Source: Streptococcus oralis subsp. tigurinus (lineage in GTDB: Bacteria > Bacillota > Bacilli > Lactobacillales > Streptococcaceae). From it: 64,000 bases of DNA. Below, piece after piece: positions 1 to 8,967 of this stretch. Each line of letters begins with the position of its first letter. Position 1 is the first letter of the stretch. A model generated the notes under the pieces. That model was not told the DNA's origin, searched no databases, and worked only from the letters and a program-made list of their open reading frames with translations. The stretch covers positions 1,116,001-1,180,000 of the forward strand of contig NZ_AP018338.1 in assembly GCF_002356415.1 (NCBI RefSeq). Reading direction: 5' to 3'. The translations under genes were made by a program, and so were the position numbers.

Positions 1-571
1 TAAAATCATCTATCCCTTTTCGTTTCTGAACCTGGCCCGCACCAACCACGACAAACTGATCTTTGGCGAGATCCATTTCTTCACGAAGTTGTGCAACTTG
101 TTCAGCTGGTAATGGATGCCATTTTTCTTTGTTTACAAAATTGGGAATATAAGTTATTTTTTCTCGTGGAATACCCGCAGCAACTAGATCCTCGATAAAC
201 ATGGGATTAACCACCACCAAGTGTTCCATTCGGTTGTAAAAGGAAAAAACATAGCGTTTGACAATTCCTTTTAAGAAAAATGGAATTTTCAAACTCCCTT
301 CGAGTGTCTCAGGTAAGAAATGCACATAACCAACTTTTCTCCCAGAGCGTTTCTTTTGAAATGTGGATAAATAATAAGGGAAATCAATGGTGTGAAAGTG
401 GGTTACATCTGCCTCTACAGGAAGATTCTCCGTAACAATCAACTGATCTTTGGCATCACGATGTAGGAGACTCACCAATTCACGGTAGGCTCCTGACACT
501 CCTTGACCAGCCACTTTTTCACTTGAACTTAGCATATTAATACGCAATTTTTTGTTTTCCATACTACTCAT
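1..571 (-). CDS. cpoA: GT4 glycosyltransferase, probable CpoA (3' part outside window)
   Basis: About 190 N-terminal codons are visible; the gene runs off the left edge. The product begins MENKKLRINMLSSSEKVAGQ and continues as a Rossmann-type GT-B/GT4 glycosyltransferase N-domain, with the start of the donor-binding half (VVVGAGQVQKRKG) near the edge. ATGs at 571, 562 and 535 are all in frame; 562 or 571 are the likely starts. It lies directly after rpoD and the DUF59 gene, the pneumococcal place of CpoA, which adds galactose to glucosyl-diacylglycerol to make membrane glycolipid. Identification rests on this synteny from memory and on the fold; the acceptor is not readable from sequence. Confidence 0.75.
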   Translation of the reverse strand, partial: MSSMENKKLRINMLSSSEKVAGQGVSGAYRELVSLLHRDAKDQLIVTENLPVEADVTHFHTIDFPYYLSTFQKKRSGRKVGYVHFLPETLEGSLKIPFFLKGIVKRYVFSFYNRMEHLVVVNPMFIEDLVAAGIPREKITYIPNFVNKEKWHPLPAEQVAQLREEMDLAKDQFVVVGAGQVQKRKGIDDF

Positions 572-674
572 TATACCATTTTATTTCAAGAAAATCAGTA
601 AAAGAAAGAAGAGACCAGAGGAAAATGGAGGAGCCCCTCTCTTTTCCAATCGTCTCTCGCAATTTTCCAATCGA

Positions 675-1004
675 TTACTTAATTCCTAGAGCGATACGCG
701 CATAGCGACTCATTTTTTCAACCGTCCAGGCTGGATACCAGACCAATTTGACTTCGATATTGGTTACCTCAGGCACCTCTGTCATCGCATCGTGTATCTG
801 ATCTGTTAAGAGGTCAGCCAGTGGGCAACCCATAGTTGTCAAGGTCATATCAATTTCCGTATGACCTGTTTCACCATCAAATCGAATTTCATAAATCAAA
901 CCTAGGTTGACAATATCAATCCCCAACTCAGGGTCGATGACTTCTTCCAAGGCATTTAAAATGCGTGTTTTAATCGTTTCAATTTGCTCTTCTGTATAAG
1001 CCAT
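675..1004 (-). CDS. DUF59/MIP18-family Fe-S cluster assembly factor
   Basis: A 109-residue protein of the metal-sulfur cluster biosynthesis family (SufT/PaaD-like). It has the family core around DPELGIDIVNLGLIYEI and the conserved cysteine in TTMGCPLAD. Members help assemble or transfer Fe-S clusters in the cytosol. I chose the ATG at 1004 (MAYTEEQ) because GTGAGG sits 6 nt upstream; the ATG at 1010 and a longer frame to 1037 have no usable ribosome binding site. It starts 13 bp after the rpoD stop, so it belongs to the dnaG-rpoD operon. Confidence 0.88.
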   Translation of the reverse strand: MAYTEEQIETIKTRILNALEEVIDPELGIDIVNLGLIYEIRFDGETGHTEIDMTLTTMGCPLADLLTDQIHDAMTEVPEVTNIEVKLVWYPAWTVEKMSRYARIALGIK

Positions 1005-1017
1005 GTTCATCCTCACT

Positions 1018-2127
1018 CTAATCTTCAATAAAATCACGAAGCGGTTTGCTGCGACTTGGTTGACGCAATTTTCTCAAAGCTTTAGCCTCAATCTGACGGA
1101 TACGTTCACGAGTCACGTTAAAGACTTTACCAACATCTTCAAGGGTACGCATTTTCCCATCGTCCAAACCGAAACGAAGACGCAAAACGTTTTCTTCACG
1201 ATCTGTGAGAGTATCCAAGACTTCATCCAACTGCTCACGCAAAACGATACGAGTTGTGTAGTCTACTGGATTTTCAATCACTTCGTCTTCGATAAAGTCC
1301 CCAAGATGGCTATCGTCCTCTTCACCAATCGGTGTTTCAAGTGATACTGGTTCTTGGGCGATTTTTAGGATTTCACGGACCTTGTCAGGTGTCATATCCA
1401 TACGTTCAGCGATTTGTTCAGGTGTTGGATCTTGCCCCAATTCTTGAAGGAGATTGCGCTGTTCTCGGACAAGCTTGTTAATGGTTTCAACCATGTGGAC
1501 AGGGATACGAATAGTGCGGGCCTGGTCAGCGATGGCACGAGTGATTGCCTGACGAATCCACCAAGTTGCATACGTAGAAAACTTAAATCCTTTTGAATAG
1601 TCAAACTTGTCAACAGCCTTCATCAAGCCCATGTTTCCTTCTTGGATCAAGTCAAGAAACTGCATGCCACGCCCTACGTAGCGCTTAGCGATAGAAACCA
1701 CCAAACGAAGGTTGGCTTCCGCAAGGCGTTGTTTGGCTTCAATATCACCAGCCTCAACTGCTAGGGCCAATTCTTTTTCCTCTTCGTTGGTCAAGAGAGG
1801 AACAACCCCGATTTCCTTCAAATACATACGGACTGGGTCATTAACCTTGGCTGAAGTTGAGCCAATCAAGTCCTCATCACTGAGTTCTGGTTCTTCTTCT
1901 GCACTAAGAACACGCGCACTTGGATTTCCTTCGTTATCTGTGATAGAAATTCCAGCATCCTGAATCCGTTGCAAAAGGTCTTCAATGCCGTCTGCATCGA
2001 GGGTAAAAGGAATAACCAGACTTGAATTGATTTCGTCATCTGTTGCTGTTCCTGTTTTTTTGTGGTTACGGATAAAGTCTGCTACTTGCACATCAAATGT
2101 GGTTACTTCTTTTTGTTTTGTTGCCAT
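1018..2127 (-). CDS. rpoD: Primary sigma factor RpoD (sigma A)
   Basis: A 369-residue housekeeping sigma-70 factor that directs RNA polymerase to -10/-35 promoters. Region 1.2 begins near residue 95 ([11 protein letters not shown]). Region 2 carries the core-binding and -10 melting segment ([20 protein letters not shown]). Region 3 follows, and region 4.2 near the C-terminus has the -35 helix-turn-helix ([20 protein letters not shown]). The length is normal for streptococci. It begins 2 bp after the dnaG stop, a tight primase-sigma operon found across Firmicutes. Confidence 0.98.
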   Translation of the reverse strand: MATKQKEVTTFDVQVADFIRNHKKTGTATDDEINSSLVIPFTLDADGIEDLLQRIQDAGISITDNEGNPSARVLSAEEEPELSDEDLIGSTSAKVNDPVRMYLKEIGVVPLLTNEEEKELALAVEAGDIEAKQRLAEANLRLVVSIAKRYVGRGMQFLDLIQEGNMGLMKAVDKFDYSKGFKFSTYATWWIRQAITRAIADQARTIRIPVHMVETINKLVREQRNLLQELGQDPTPEQIAERMDMTPDKVREILKIAQEPVSLETPIGEEDDSHLGDFIEDEVIENPVDYTTRIVLREQLDEVLDTLTDREENVLRLRFGLDDGKMRTLEDVGKVFNVTRERIRQIEAKALRKLRQPSRSKPLRDFIED

Positions 2128-2129
2128 TA

Positions 2130-3893
2130 TTACTCCATTCTTCTCTTTTGGGAAATCAATCGTTGCAATTCTTCCAAGGCTGTGTCAGTATCTCCTACAT
2201 GACTAGCTTCCTGCACTTTCTTTTTAATTCGTAAGTTGTCCTTGCTGAGGAGGGCACGGTTTCGAGTCGCTTCTACTTCTACTAGCTCTTGAGGCGACAT
2301 CTCAGCTGGCAAATCCAAGCTAAGCACGTGGTACCAAGCATTTTCAACCTCAGGTGTCTGATGAGAAAGCTCCTCTGAGCCGATTTCTCCCTGCTCACTT
2401 AATAATTCGTAAAGAATTTGAAATTCTGGGGTATCAAAGAAAAAATCTTCTCTTAATCTGTAGTCATTTAGAACAACTGGATTCTCAGCCATCCTATAAA
2501 GGAGATGAGCCTCTGCTCTCATAACTGCTGTCAGTTGCCGGGTCACAGGCAAACTAATCGCTACTGGCGTAGGATGCTCCTCTTTGACTCTCTCCTGCCT
2601 CTGAACAATCCGACTTTCATTTACAATCTGCTCCACCTGCTGGTAATCAAAAGAAGGTAGATTATCCGCCAGAATGTGGATATAAGAATTCTGGGCAGTG
2701 ATAGACTTTTCTTTAGCGATTAGGGGCGCAATCTTTTCAATGAACTCGATTTGCGCTTGCAGGTTATCACTATTCTCAGGCTTGAGCTGGTGTATATAGA
2801 ACTCTATAGGACTGATACGAGTCTTTGTTAAGAGGTAAGCCAGGTCTTCAGCAGAATTCTTTTGCAAATACTCATCTGGATCCATGGCATCAGGTACTCG
2901 AATAACCTCAACTGAAAAGTCTTTTAACTCCTCTAATGCCTTGGCTGTTGCTGCCTGTCCTGCCTTGTCGCCATCATAGCTGAGAACAATTTTTTTGGTA
3001 AAGCGTTTGAGGTGGTCAACATGCTCCTTGCTTAAGGCTGTCCCCATGGAAGCCACAGCATTTTCTATACCAGCACGGTAGGCTGCGATTACATCCATGA
3101 AGCCTTCCATCAGATAGAGCTCTGTGATCTTCCCTGTTCCCTTTTTTGCCTTGTCCAAATGATACAATTCATAACTCTTGTTAAAAATTGCAGTCGAACG
3201 GCTATTTTTGTACTTGGCAGTCTGACTATCAGTTTCCTGCCAGATACGACCTGAAAAAGCAATAACCTGCCCCTTGTCATTGGTCAAAGGAAAGATGATA
3301 CGTCCGAAAAAAGTATCATAAAACTGATTGCCATCTGATAAGTAAAACAAGCCCGAATCCAATAAATCCTTTTCCTCGAACTTGTCAGCCAAACGTTGAT
3401 AGAGATAGGTTCTCTCTGCTGGAGCCAGTCCAATTTGAAAGTGCTTCAGAACATCATCTGTCAATCCACGTTTGTAGAGATAAGCCCTTGCTTCTTCTCC
3501 CATCTTGGTCGTCATGAGGATTGCATGGTAAAAACGGGCAGCTTCTTCATGCATATCATATAAAGCTTGATGAGGGGAAGCCTGTTGAGGACGAGACTGG
3601 ACAGGCATGGCTAATTGAATACCGACGCGCTCCCCTAAGAGCTGAACAGCTTCCATAAAGGACACACCTTGGTACTCTTCGATGAACTTAAAAACATCTC
3701 CTGAACGACCACAGCCGAAGCAATGATAAAACTGCTTGTCTTCCACAACGTTGAAAGAGGGGGTCTTTTCACCATGAAAAGGACAGAGACCTAAATAGTT
3801 CCGTCCAGCCTTTTGTAAAGAAATCACGTCGCCTATGACTTCCACAATGTTGGCATTGTTTTTGATTTCTTCAATGACTTGCTTGTCAACCAT
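2130..3893 (-). CDS. dnaG: DNA primase DnaG
   Basis: A 587-residue primase that makes RNA primers for replication. The N-terminal CHC2 zinc-binding domain has [11 protein letters not shown] followed by [12 protein letters not shown]. The central TOPRIM catalytic core includes [15 protein letters not shown] and SYDGDKAGQ. The C-terminal part is the helicase-binding domain. I start it at the ATG at 3893 ([10 protein letters not shown]) because GGAGG lies 8 nt upstream; the frame extends to 3908 but without support. It is the first gene of the dnaG-rpoD-DUF59-cpoA cluster. Confidence 0.97.
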   Translation of the reverse strand: MVDKQVIEEIKNNANIVEVIGDVISLQKAGRNYLGLCPFHGEKTPSFNVVEDKQFYHCFGCGRSGDVFKFIEEYQGVSFMEAVQLLGERVGIQLAMPVQSRPQQASPHQALYDMHEEAARFYHAILMTTKMGEEARAYLYKRGLTDDVLKHFQIGLAPAERTYLYQRLADKFEEKDLLDSGLFYLSDGNQFYDTFFGRIIFPLTNDKGQVIAFSGRIWQETDSQTAKYKNSRSTAIFNKSYELYHLDKAKKGTGKITELYLMEGFMDVIAAYRAGIENAVASMGTALSKEHVDHLKRFTKKIVLSYDGDKAGQAATAKALEELKDFSVEVIRVPDAMDPDEYLQKNSAEDLAYLLTKTRISPIEFYIHQLKPENSDNLQAQIEFIEKIAPLIAKEKSITAQNSYIHILADNLPSFDYQQVEQIVNESRIVQRQERVKEEHPTPVAISLPVTRQLTAVMRAEAHLLYRMAENPVVLNDYRLREDFFFDTPEFQILYELLSEQGEIGSEELSHQTPEVENAWYHVLSLDLPAEMSPQELVEVEATRNRALLSKDNLRIKKKVQEASHVGDTDTALEELQRLISQKRRME

Positions 3894-3931
3894 ACACAAT
3901 ACCTCCATCTTATCATAGTTTCACGTTAACT

Positions 3932-3960
3932 AGTATAGCTTATTTCTGAAAAAAAGTAAA
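3932..3960 (-). promoter_or_regulatory. Promoter of dnaG-rpoD operon
   Basis: On the minus strand TTTACT (3955-3960) and TATACT (3932-3937) are separated by 17 nt, about 40 nt before the dnaG start. Confidence 0.6.
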
Positions 3961-4086
3961 CCATTTCATACATTTTCCGTCCCTATATTTCATAAAAACT
4001 CACTGCTAACATCTTATTGAGAATTTTCTCCAAAACTCCAACAAGTCCTCCTTATATTTTATTTTGAAACCTCTAATCAGGTACAC

Positions 4087-4518
4087 TTATTTAGCTTGGC
4101 TTTCAATATTATATTTCAGTATTCGGCTAATATACTGCCCGTCCTTTCTGCTGATACAGGCCGTCGCAAAAGTCATTGGTGCTATATAGGCTTCTCCTCG
4201 ATAGGAGGGATCTGTCAAAACAGGCATGGAGTAATAAGCGTTCTTTTTATTTTTTAGGTCAATAAACCATTTGCCTCCGAGGTGCTTGCGGAAGGTTTCT
4301 CCGATATAGACAGTCAGGTAATCCAAAAGCTTTTTATCCTCCATCAAGACGTGGTGATTGTCATAGTGAGTCAAAAGCCAAGCCTCCAAATCATCCAAGG
4401 ACTGCATACTGTAGTCTAGTGTTAGATTTTGTTCTTGAGCAAAGTCACTTGTAAAGTAATCCATTTTAAACTCAATTTGGAAAATCCATTCCTGAAAATC
4501 TTCTTGTGTGTATGTCAT
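4087..4518 (-). CDS. Uncharacterised 143-residue soluble protein
   Basis: I do not recognise this protein. It is 143 residues, acidic to neutral, with no signal peptide or membrane segment. The central stretch VYIGETFRKHLGGKW resembles the helix-Gly-Gly-Trp motif of several small immunity-like or DUF families, but I cannot assign one. The start at 4518 is supported by GGAGG about 7 nt upstream. It stands alone, convergent with nothing, between the dnaG promoter region and another unrecognised gene. Confidence 0.75.
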   Translation of the reverse strand: MTYTQEDFQEWIFQIEFKMDYFTSDFAQEQNLTLDYSMQSLDDLEAWLLTHYDNHHVLMEDKKLLDYLTVYIGETFRKHLGGKWFIDLKNKKNAYYSMPVLTDPSYRGEAYIAPMTFATACISRKDGQYISRILKYNIESQAK

Positions 4519-4648
4519 GTTCTACCTCCGTAAAGAATATGTTTATTTAAATTTTTTTCACTTTGAATGACTTATTATTATCCTAGATATCCTTGATTTT
4601 GATATTTTCTTAAAAGTATAGGAAAAATAAGTTTGAGTCGGATCCATC

Positions 4649-5371
4649 CTATTCAGAAAAACTTAGTGGCACAATCTCTACATCCCCAAGATTATCAACT
4701 GAGTAACGTTGACTGCCCATTTTAAACCAGCGTTCTAGAACAACATCATAGAGCATGAAGTGAGATTTTTCTTTAATCCAAGCTTCATCAATCCCATAAG
4801 GTTTTAAATACTCTAGTTCTTCGTTGGGATTTGTTAGGTAAAAATTGGGTATCGAATCCCCTGTTTTCGACTGACGTGATAATTCTTTATATGCCTCCAA
4901 ATCTAGTTTTCCCTCATCCTTATGGAGTATATTGTAACTAGCTAAGTCATACGCTATCGACCATTTAGAATCTGAGATTTCGACAGATTGGTTGAGTTTC
5001 TTATCATTGTAGTCATATTTAATATAAAGATATCTCCCATCAGATAACAGTTGCTGGTATTCAATAATAAAAGTTTCTTCAAAACCTACAATCACTTTTA
5101 AACTTTCATTTTCAGACAAGTCTGCATCAAGTCCTATGGGAATTATCCAGTCTGGATCTCTAAACGACTGACTTCCGTCAACGGCTTTACTGAAATCAGC
5201 GAGTCCAGGTAAAACACCACTATTTATCTCTGCATAGTTCATTTCTAAAAAGTCATTACTTAAAGATTCATACACTCCTTTATAATAATACTTTTGATAC
5301 AAAGGATATAGACCAAATAAAGTTAGAAAAACTAATACAGTTATGACTAGGATTTTTAAAATTTTTTTCAT
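4649..5371 (-). CDS. Uncharacterised membrane-anchored protein, 240 residues
   Basis: The N-terminus (lysines, then about 18 hydrophobic residues ILVITVLVFLTLFGLYPLY) is a membrane anchor or uncleaved signal. There is no lipobox cysteine, so it is not a lipoprotein. The remaining ~210 residues would face outward; they include DGRYLYIKYDYNDKK and look beta-rich. I know no family. The start is supported by AAGGG about 9 nt before ATG 5371. A 400-bp spacer precedes it. Confidence 0.72.
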   Translation of the reverse strand: MKKILKILVITVLVFLTLFGLYPLYQKYYYKGVYESLSNDFLEMNYAEINSGVLPGLADFSKAVDGSQSFRDPDWIIPIGLDADLSENESLKVIVGFEETFIIEYQQLLSDGRYLYIKYDYNDKKLNQSVEISDSKWSIAYDLASYNILHKDEGKLDLEAYKELSRQSKTGDSIPNFYLTNPNEELEYLKPYGIDEAWIKEKSHFMLYDVVLERWFKMGSQRYSVDNLGDVEIVPLSFSE

Positions 5372-5774
5372 TTATTTTTCCCTTACTAACATTTGGGCCA
5401 AGTTAAAAATAGTTGAGATGTAGGTTTCTTTTTCTTTGACACCCTAATTTTTTCAGATTTGAGCATTCAAGTGGGTCGAATGGCTTATCTTTAGAAAATA
5501 TTTAGCTATTCGAAGCTTCTAATGCCTAAAATACACCTATATTCTAGCAATTCTAAATTTAGAATACTTGATTATTTAAAAATCTTGACTGTTCGAACTG
5601 TTTGATAGGCGATTTTAGAATGAAGTTAAGGCGTTCGACGGTTCGAAAAAGTCAAAACTAGCATGCATCCTTTATTTTAATTTCAACTCATAAGACATTT
5701 TGCCTATACTCATTATACTATAAATTCTTTGACGTCCGTATTTTACTAATCATATCTGTCAAGATTGTCAGCAA
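5372..5774. other. 400-bp intergenic spacer with recurrent TTCGA motifs
   Basis: No convincing gene. Five TTCGA/TCGAA occurrences cluster at roughly 5476, 5509, 5592, 5633 and 5641, and a 16-bp palindrome lies at about 5551-5566. On the minus strand an unstarted frame of about 30 codons (about 5650-5558, including NFILKSPIKQFEQSRFLNN) is open, flanked by stops. It may be a decayed gene or a dispersed intergenic element. A TATAAT lies near 5712-5717 (minus) and could serve the 5371 gene. Confidence 0.4.
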
Positions 5775-5811
5775 AAAAACTTAGAAACAGGAAACTGGTT
5801 TCTAAGTTTTT
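5775..5811 (-). terminator. Terminator of the ABC importer operon
   Basis: Perfect 14-bp inverted repeat (5775-5788 with 5798-5811), 9-nt loop, ending in a T-run on the minus strand, about 30 bp after the ATPase stop. Confidence 0.9.
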
Positions 5812-5843
5812 CTTCTCTATTTTTTGACGAACAATTTTCTACT

Positions 5844-6602
5844 TTACTCAAATAATTGATAGTAGTCTGAAATCTTCATTTTTGCTTTTTCTTCTTTATT
5901 AAGGTCTTGGATGATACGGCCTTCCTTCATGACAATCAGACGATTTCCATACTTCAATGCATCTTCCATATGGTGGGTAATCATCAAGGCTGTCAGATGG
6001 TCTTTGCTGACAAATTCATCTGTTAACACCATCAAGGCCACACTGGTCTTTGGGTCAAGAGCTGCTGTGTGTTCATCCAACAAGAGCAACTCTGGTCGCT
6101 TTAAGGTTGCCATCAAAAGACTTAGGGCCTGACGTTGACCACCTGATAGAAATTCAATCGGAGTGTCCAGATGTTTTTCAAGACCATTTCCAACCTTTTC
6201 AATGGTAGCCTGAAACTCTTCTCTATAGCTTGATAGCCTTCTAGGAAGAAGCCCTCTCTTCTCACCACGAAACTTGGCAATCAAAAGGTTTTCTGCAACG
6301 GTCATACGGGGAGCCGTACCCATTTTAGGATCCTGAAAGACACGAGACAAGTACTTAGCTCGCTTTTCTGGTGAAAAATGCGTCACATCCTCGCCCATGA
6401 TACGGATGCTTCCACTTGTTAAAGGCAAGGTACCTGCAATAGTGTTAAAAAGAGTTGACTTTCCAGCTCCATTTCCACCTAGGATGGTAATGAAATCATG
6501 TTCAAAAATCTCAAGAGAAACATCATTAAGAATGATTTTTTCCTCGTCAAAGCCATTTGTGATGACTTTGGTAGCATTTTTTAATTCTACAATTGCTGTC
6601 AT
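5844..6602 (-). CDS. ABC importer ATPase, probable tryptophan uptake
   Basis: A 252-residue ATPase. Walker A is GGNGAGKST (about residues 42-50), the signature is LSGGQRQALSL, Walker B is LLLDEHTAALDP, and the switch histidine lies in MITHHMEDAL. It powers uptake with the permease (overlapping 4 bp upstream) and the substrate-binding protein. The Trp-type T-box before the operon makes tryptophan or a precursor the likely cargo; the family alone (YufO/branched-chain-like ATPases) would not tell. Confidence 0.9.
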   Translation of the reverse strand: MTAIVELKNATKVITNGFDEEKIILNDVSLEIFEHDFITILGGNGAGKSTLFNTIAGTLPLTSGSIRIMGEDVTHFSPEKRAKYLSRVFQDPKMGTAPRMTVAENLLIAKFRGEKRGLLPRRLSSYREEFQATIEKVGNGLEKHLDTPIEFLSGGQRQALSLLMATLKRPELLLLDEHTAALDPKTSVALMVLTDEFVSKDHLTALMITHHMEDALKYGNRLIVMKEGRIIQDLNKEEKAKMKISDYYQLFE

Positions 6603-7465
6603 TTGCTAAACTTGACTCCTTTCAGGTATTTGCTTTTGAAGGTTGGAATCATAAGGCAAACTGCCAAAATCAAGGCGCTATACAAACGCAGATAACTTGT
6701 ATTAAATCCAAGAGCAATCACTCCCCAAACGAGGAACTGATAAGCGATAGAGCCTACAACGATGGTCATGAGTCGCTCTGCCAAGGTCAAGCTCTTGAAC
6801 AAAACCTCACCAATAATCAAGCTAGCAAGACCTACGACAATCACTCCAATTCCTCGAGAAACATCTGCGTATCCTTCTTGTTGAGCAATTAAGGCTCCTG
6901 CAAGCGCGATAATCCCATTTGAAAGAACCAAACCCATGAGTTCCATACGACCAGTATGAATTCCAAAACTACGAGCCATATCAGGGTTATCACCCGTAGC
7001 TATGTAGGCCTGACCTAGTTTGGTATCTAGGAAAAAGAGCATAAGGCCAATAACAAGGGCAACAAAGATAAAGCCAGTCAAGAGTTGATTAAGGTCCGAA
7101 TCAAAAGGCAAGACATCCTGAATTTGCTTGGTTCCAAGAAGCCCCAGATTGGCACGTCCCATAATCATGAGCATGATGGAATGGCAGGAAGTCATGACCA
7201 AAATCCCTGATAAGAGAGTTGGAATTTTTCCTTTGGTATATAAGAGACCTGTCGCCATTCCAGCTAGACAGCCTGCTCCTACTGCAGCCAAGGTCGCTAA
7301 AAACGGATTGACTCCTTGTGTTATCAAGGTTACAGCTACTGCTCCCCCTAGTGGGAAAGAGCCTTCAGTCGTCATATCTGGAAAATTCAAAATTCGAAAA
7401 GTCATAAAGATTCCCAAACCAAGAATCGCCCAGACCATCCCCTGTGAAATAATGGATACTATCAT
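6599..7465 (-). CDS. ABC importer permease, probable tryptophan uptake
   Basis: A 288-residue integral membrane permease of the branched-chain/BMP-type ABC family with about eight to nine hydrophobic segments (for example MVWAILGLGIFMTFRILNF and RLMTIVVGSIAYQFLVWGV). It has the coupling segment typical of these permeases (GDNPDMARSFGI). The stop overlaps the ATPase start by 4 bp. A hairpin between this gene and the binding-protein gene may lower its expression relative to the binding protein. Confidence 0.88.
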   Translation of the reverse strand: MIVSIISQGMVWAILGLGIFMTFRILNFPDMTTEGSFPLGGAVAVTLITQGVNPFLATLAAVGAGCLAGMATGLLYTKGKIPTLLSGILVMTSCHSIMLMIMGRANLGLLGTKQIQDVLPFDSDLNQLLTGFIFVALVIGLMLFFLDTKLGQAYIATGDNPDMARSFGIHTGRMELMGLVLSNGIIALAGALIAQQEGYADVSRGIGVIVVGLASLIIGEVLFKSLTLAERLMTIVVGSIAYQFLVWGVIALGFNTSYLRLYSALILAVCLMIPTFKSKYLKGVKFSK

Positions 7466-7499
7466 AATCTTTCACTCATTTCTTTCTTTAGTAAAAATG

Positions 7500-7523
7500 G
7501 GAGGAGATGTGTCCAGCTCCTCC
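7500..7523 (-). terminator. Intercistronic hairpin between binding-protein and permease genes
   Basis: A 7-bp GGAGGAG/CTCCTCC stem with a 10-nt loop, followed on the minus strand by CATTTTT. It looks like a weak or partial terminator that would give more binding protein than permease. Confidence 0.5.
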
Positions 7524-7530
7524 TTTATCT

Positions 7531-8538
7531 TTATTCAATCACTTGTCCTGCTTCTTTTAGAACAGACTCAGGAATAGTGATTCCAAGTTCTTGCGCTAGT
7601 TTTTTGTTGATAACTGACTTACCAGTTGAAAAGACATTAACTGGCGTATCAGCTGGTTTTTCACCTTTCAAAACTTTGGCAATCATTTTACCAGTAGCCA
7701 CTCCAAGATCGTGTTGGTCAACTACTACAGATGCTAATCCACCTGCTTCTACCATGGCAGTGGCACTTGGATAGATTGGCTTTTTAGCTGTTTGGTTGCT
7801 TGAAACAACTGTTGAAAATGCGGATGCGATGGTGTTGTCAATTGGAACCCAGATAGCGTCGACCTTGCTGGTCATAACATTAACAGTTGAAGCAATTTCG
7901 TTGGTTGATGGCACGGCAAAGGTTTCGACTTTCAAACCTGCTTTTTCAGCATAAGCCCTGAATTCCTCAACTTGTGATTTTGAGTTATCTTCGCTACTTG
8001 AGTAGAGGGCTCCGATTGTTTTAACATCAGGTGTCAAAGCTTTAATGAGTTCTACTTGTTGTTCTGCTGGGTTGTGGTCTGATACTCCTGTAATGTTGCC
8101 ACCTGGTTTTTTCAAATCTTTGACCAAGTTAGCACCAATTGGATCTGTTACAGCCGCCATGATAACGGGAAGGTCTTTAGTAGCACTTGCAAGTCCTTGA
8201 GCAGCTGGTGTTGCAATCCCAACGACAAGATCATTTCCGTTTGCCACCAATTGTTTACTCATGGTAGCAACCTTGCTCTGATCGCCTTCAGAGTTCATAA
8301 AGTCGATTTTTACTTGGTTGTCCTTATATCCTTCTTCAGCAAGTCCATCTTGAATTCCTTGGTAAATCAAGTCTAAAGAAGGATGGCTGACAAATTGAAG
8401 AACACCAACCTTAGCAGTCTTACTTGCTGTCTCTGTTGTTGTCTTTGTTTCTTGTTTATTTAAACTTGAGTAAATCAAGCTCCCGCTAACTGCAAGTACT
8501 AGTGCTGCGATAATTCCAATCAATCGTTTATTTTTCAT
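7531..8538 (-). CDS. ABC substrate-binding protein, probable tryptophan (TrpX-like)
   Basis: A 335-residue periplasmic-binding-type protein of the ABC_sub_bind (PF04392) family. Residues 6-25 (LIGIIAALVLAVSGSLIYSS) are an uncleaved anchor or signal; no lipobox cysteine is present, unusual for a Gram-positive binding protein. The two-lobe domain follows from VGVLQFVSHPSLD. The start is supported by GGAG 9-10 nt upstream. It is the first main gene after the T-box leader, so its transcription should rise when the cognate tRNA is uncharged. Confidence 0.9.
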   Translation of the reverse strand: MKNKRLIGIIAALVLAVSGSLIYSSLNKQETKTTTETASKTAKVGVLQFVSHPSLDLIYQGIQDGLAEEGYKDNQVKIDFMNSEGDQSKVATMSKQLVANGNDLVVGIATPAAQGLASATKDLPVIMAAVTDPIGANLVKDLKKPGGNITGVSDHNPAEQQVELIKALTPDVKTIGALYSSSEDNSKSQVEEFRAYAEKAGLKVETFAVPSTNEIASTVNVMTSKVDAIWVPIDNTIASAFSTVVSSNQTAKKPIYPSATAMVEAGGLASVVVDQHDLGVATGKMIAKVLKGEKPADTPVNVFSTGKSVINKKLAQELGITIPESVLKEAGQVIE

Positions 8539-8576
8539 ATTCTTTCTCCTTTTTAATCACTTGTATAATGCTCTTT

Positions 8577-8612
8577 TCAACAAAACAAGCGACACCATCG
8601 TTTAAATTCCAT
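8577..8612 (-). CDS. Possible 11-residue leader peptide after the T-box terminator
   Basis: A short frame MEFKRWCRLFC followed by TGA, with a near-perfect ribosome binding site (AGGAGG at 8619-8624, 6 nt before ATG 8612). It lies after the T-box terminator and before the binding-protein gene, so it is transcribed only when the T-box antiterminates. It holds one Trp codon. Whether it is translated, or simply spaces the transcript, is unknown. Confidence 0.4.
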   Translation of the reverse strand: MEFKRWCRLFC

Positions 8613-8629
8613 AATCATCCTCCTAAAAG

Positions 8630-8870
8630 AAAAAGTCCTCACACAAAAACTTGTGTGAGGACGTCGATGCGCGGTGCCACCTCAATTATAGGGAATATCC
8701 CTATCGCTCTTTCTCGCATTCACGAGTTGCACTGTAAGGTGTGCTCACCGAATTTTTATGATTTCAAATTCTTTATAACATTCAGCCCAATTTTCATCAC
8801 TTCCATTTATCTGTTTCCACCAACCACAGACTCTCTAAAAAACTTCAATGATTACTTTCTGAATGTTTAA
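8630..8870 (-). promoter_or_regulatory. T-box riboswitch leader, probably tRNA-Trp
   Basis: The minus strand has the conserved T-box AGGTGGCACCGCG (8670-8682) just before a strong terminator stem (8635-8646 with 8651-8662, 12 bp, followed by T-run). Upstream lies a stem-I region with AGAGAG and a candidate UGG specifier at 8787-8789. T-box leaders bind uncharged tRNA and antiterminate. Trp is inferred from the UGG and from the transporter family; other triplets in the loop could be argued. Confidence 0.88.
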
Positions 8871-8898
8871 ATTATATCATTTTTCAACTACTTGTCAA
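8871..8898 (-). promoter_or_regulatory. Promoter of T-box/ABC operon
   Basis: Consensus TTGACA (8893-8898), 16-nt spacer and TATAAT (8871-8876) on the minus strand, immediately before the T-box leader. Confidence 0.85.
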
Positions 8899-8929
8899 GA
8901 CTATTTTTAGAATTTTTTAAACAATTCAA

Positions 8930-8959
8930 AAACTTCCTCCTAGTAAAAAGAGGAAGTTT
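8930..8959 (-). terminator. Terminator after ppc
   Basis: 10-bp stem (8930-8939 with 8950-8959), 10-nt loop, moderately T-rich 3' side on the minus strand, 9 bp past the ppc stop. Confidence 0.75.
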
Positions 8960-8967
8960 AGAAAATA

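Noticed and set aside
1003..1344. Plus-strand open frame opposite rpoD
   Set aside because: Antisense shadow of a well-conserved gene; no ribosome binding site or homology.
1506..1513. TACGAATA, an exact com-box, on the plus strand
   Set aside because: It lies inside rpoD, points away from any plus-strand gene, and is explained by codons.
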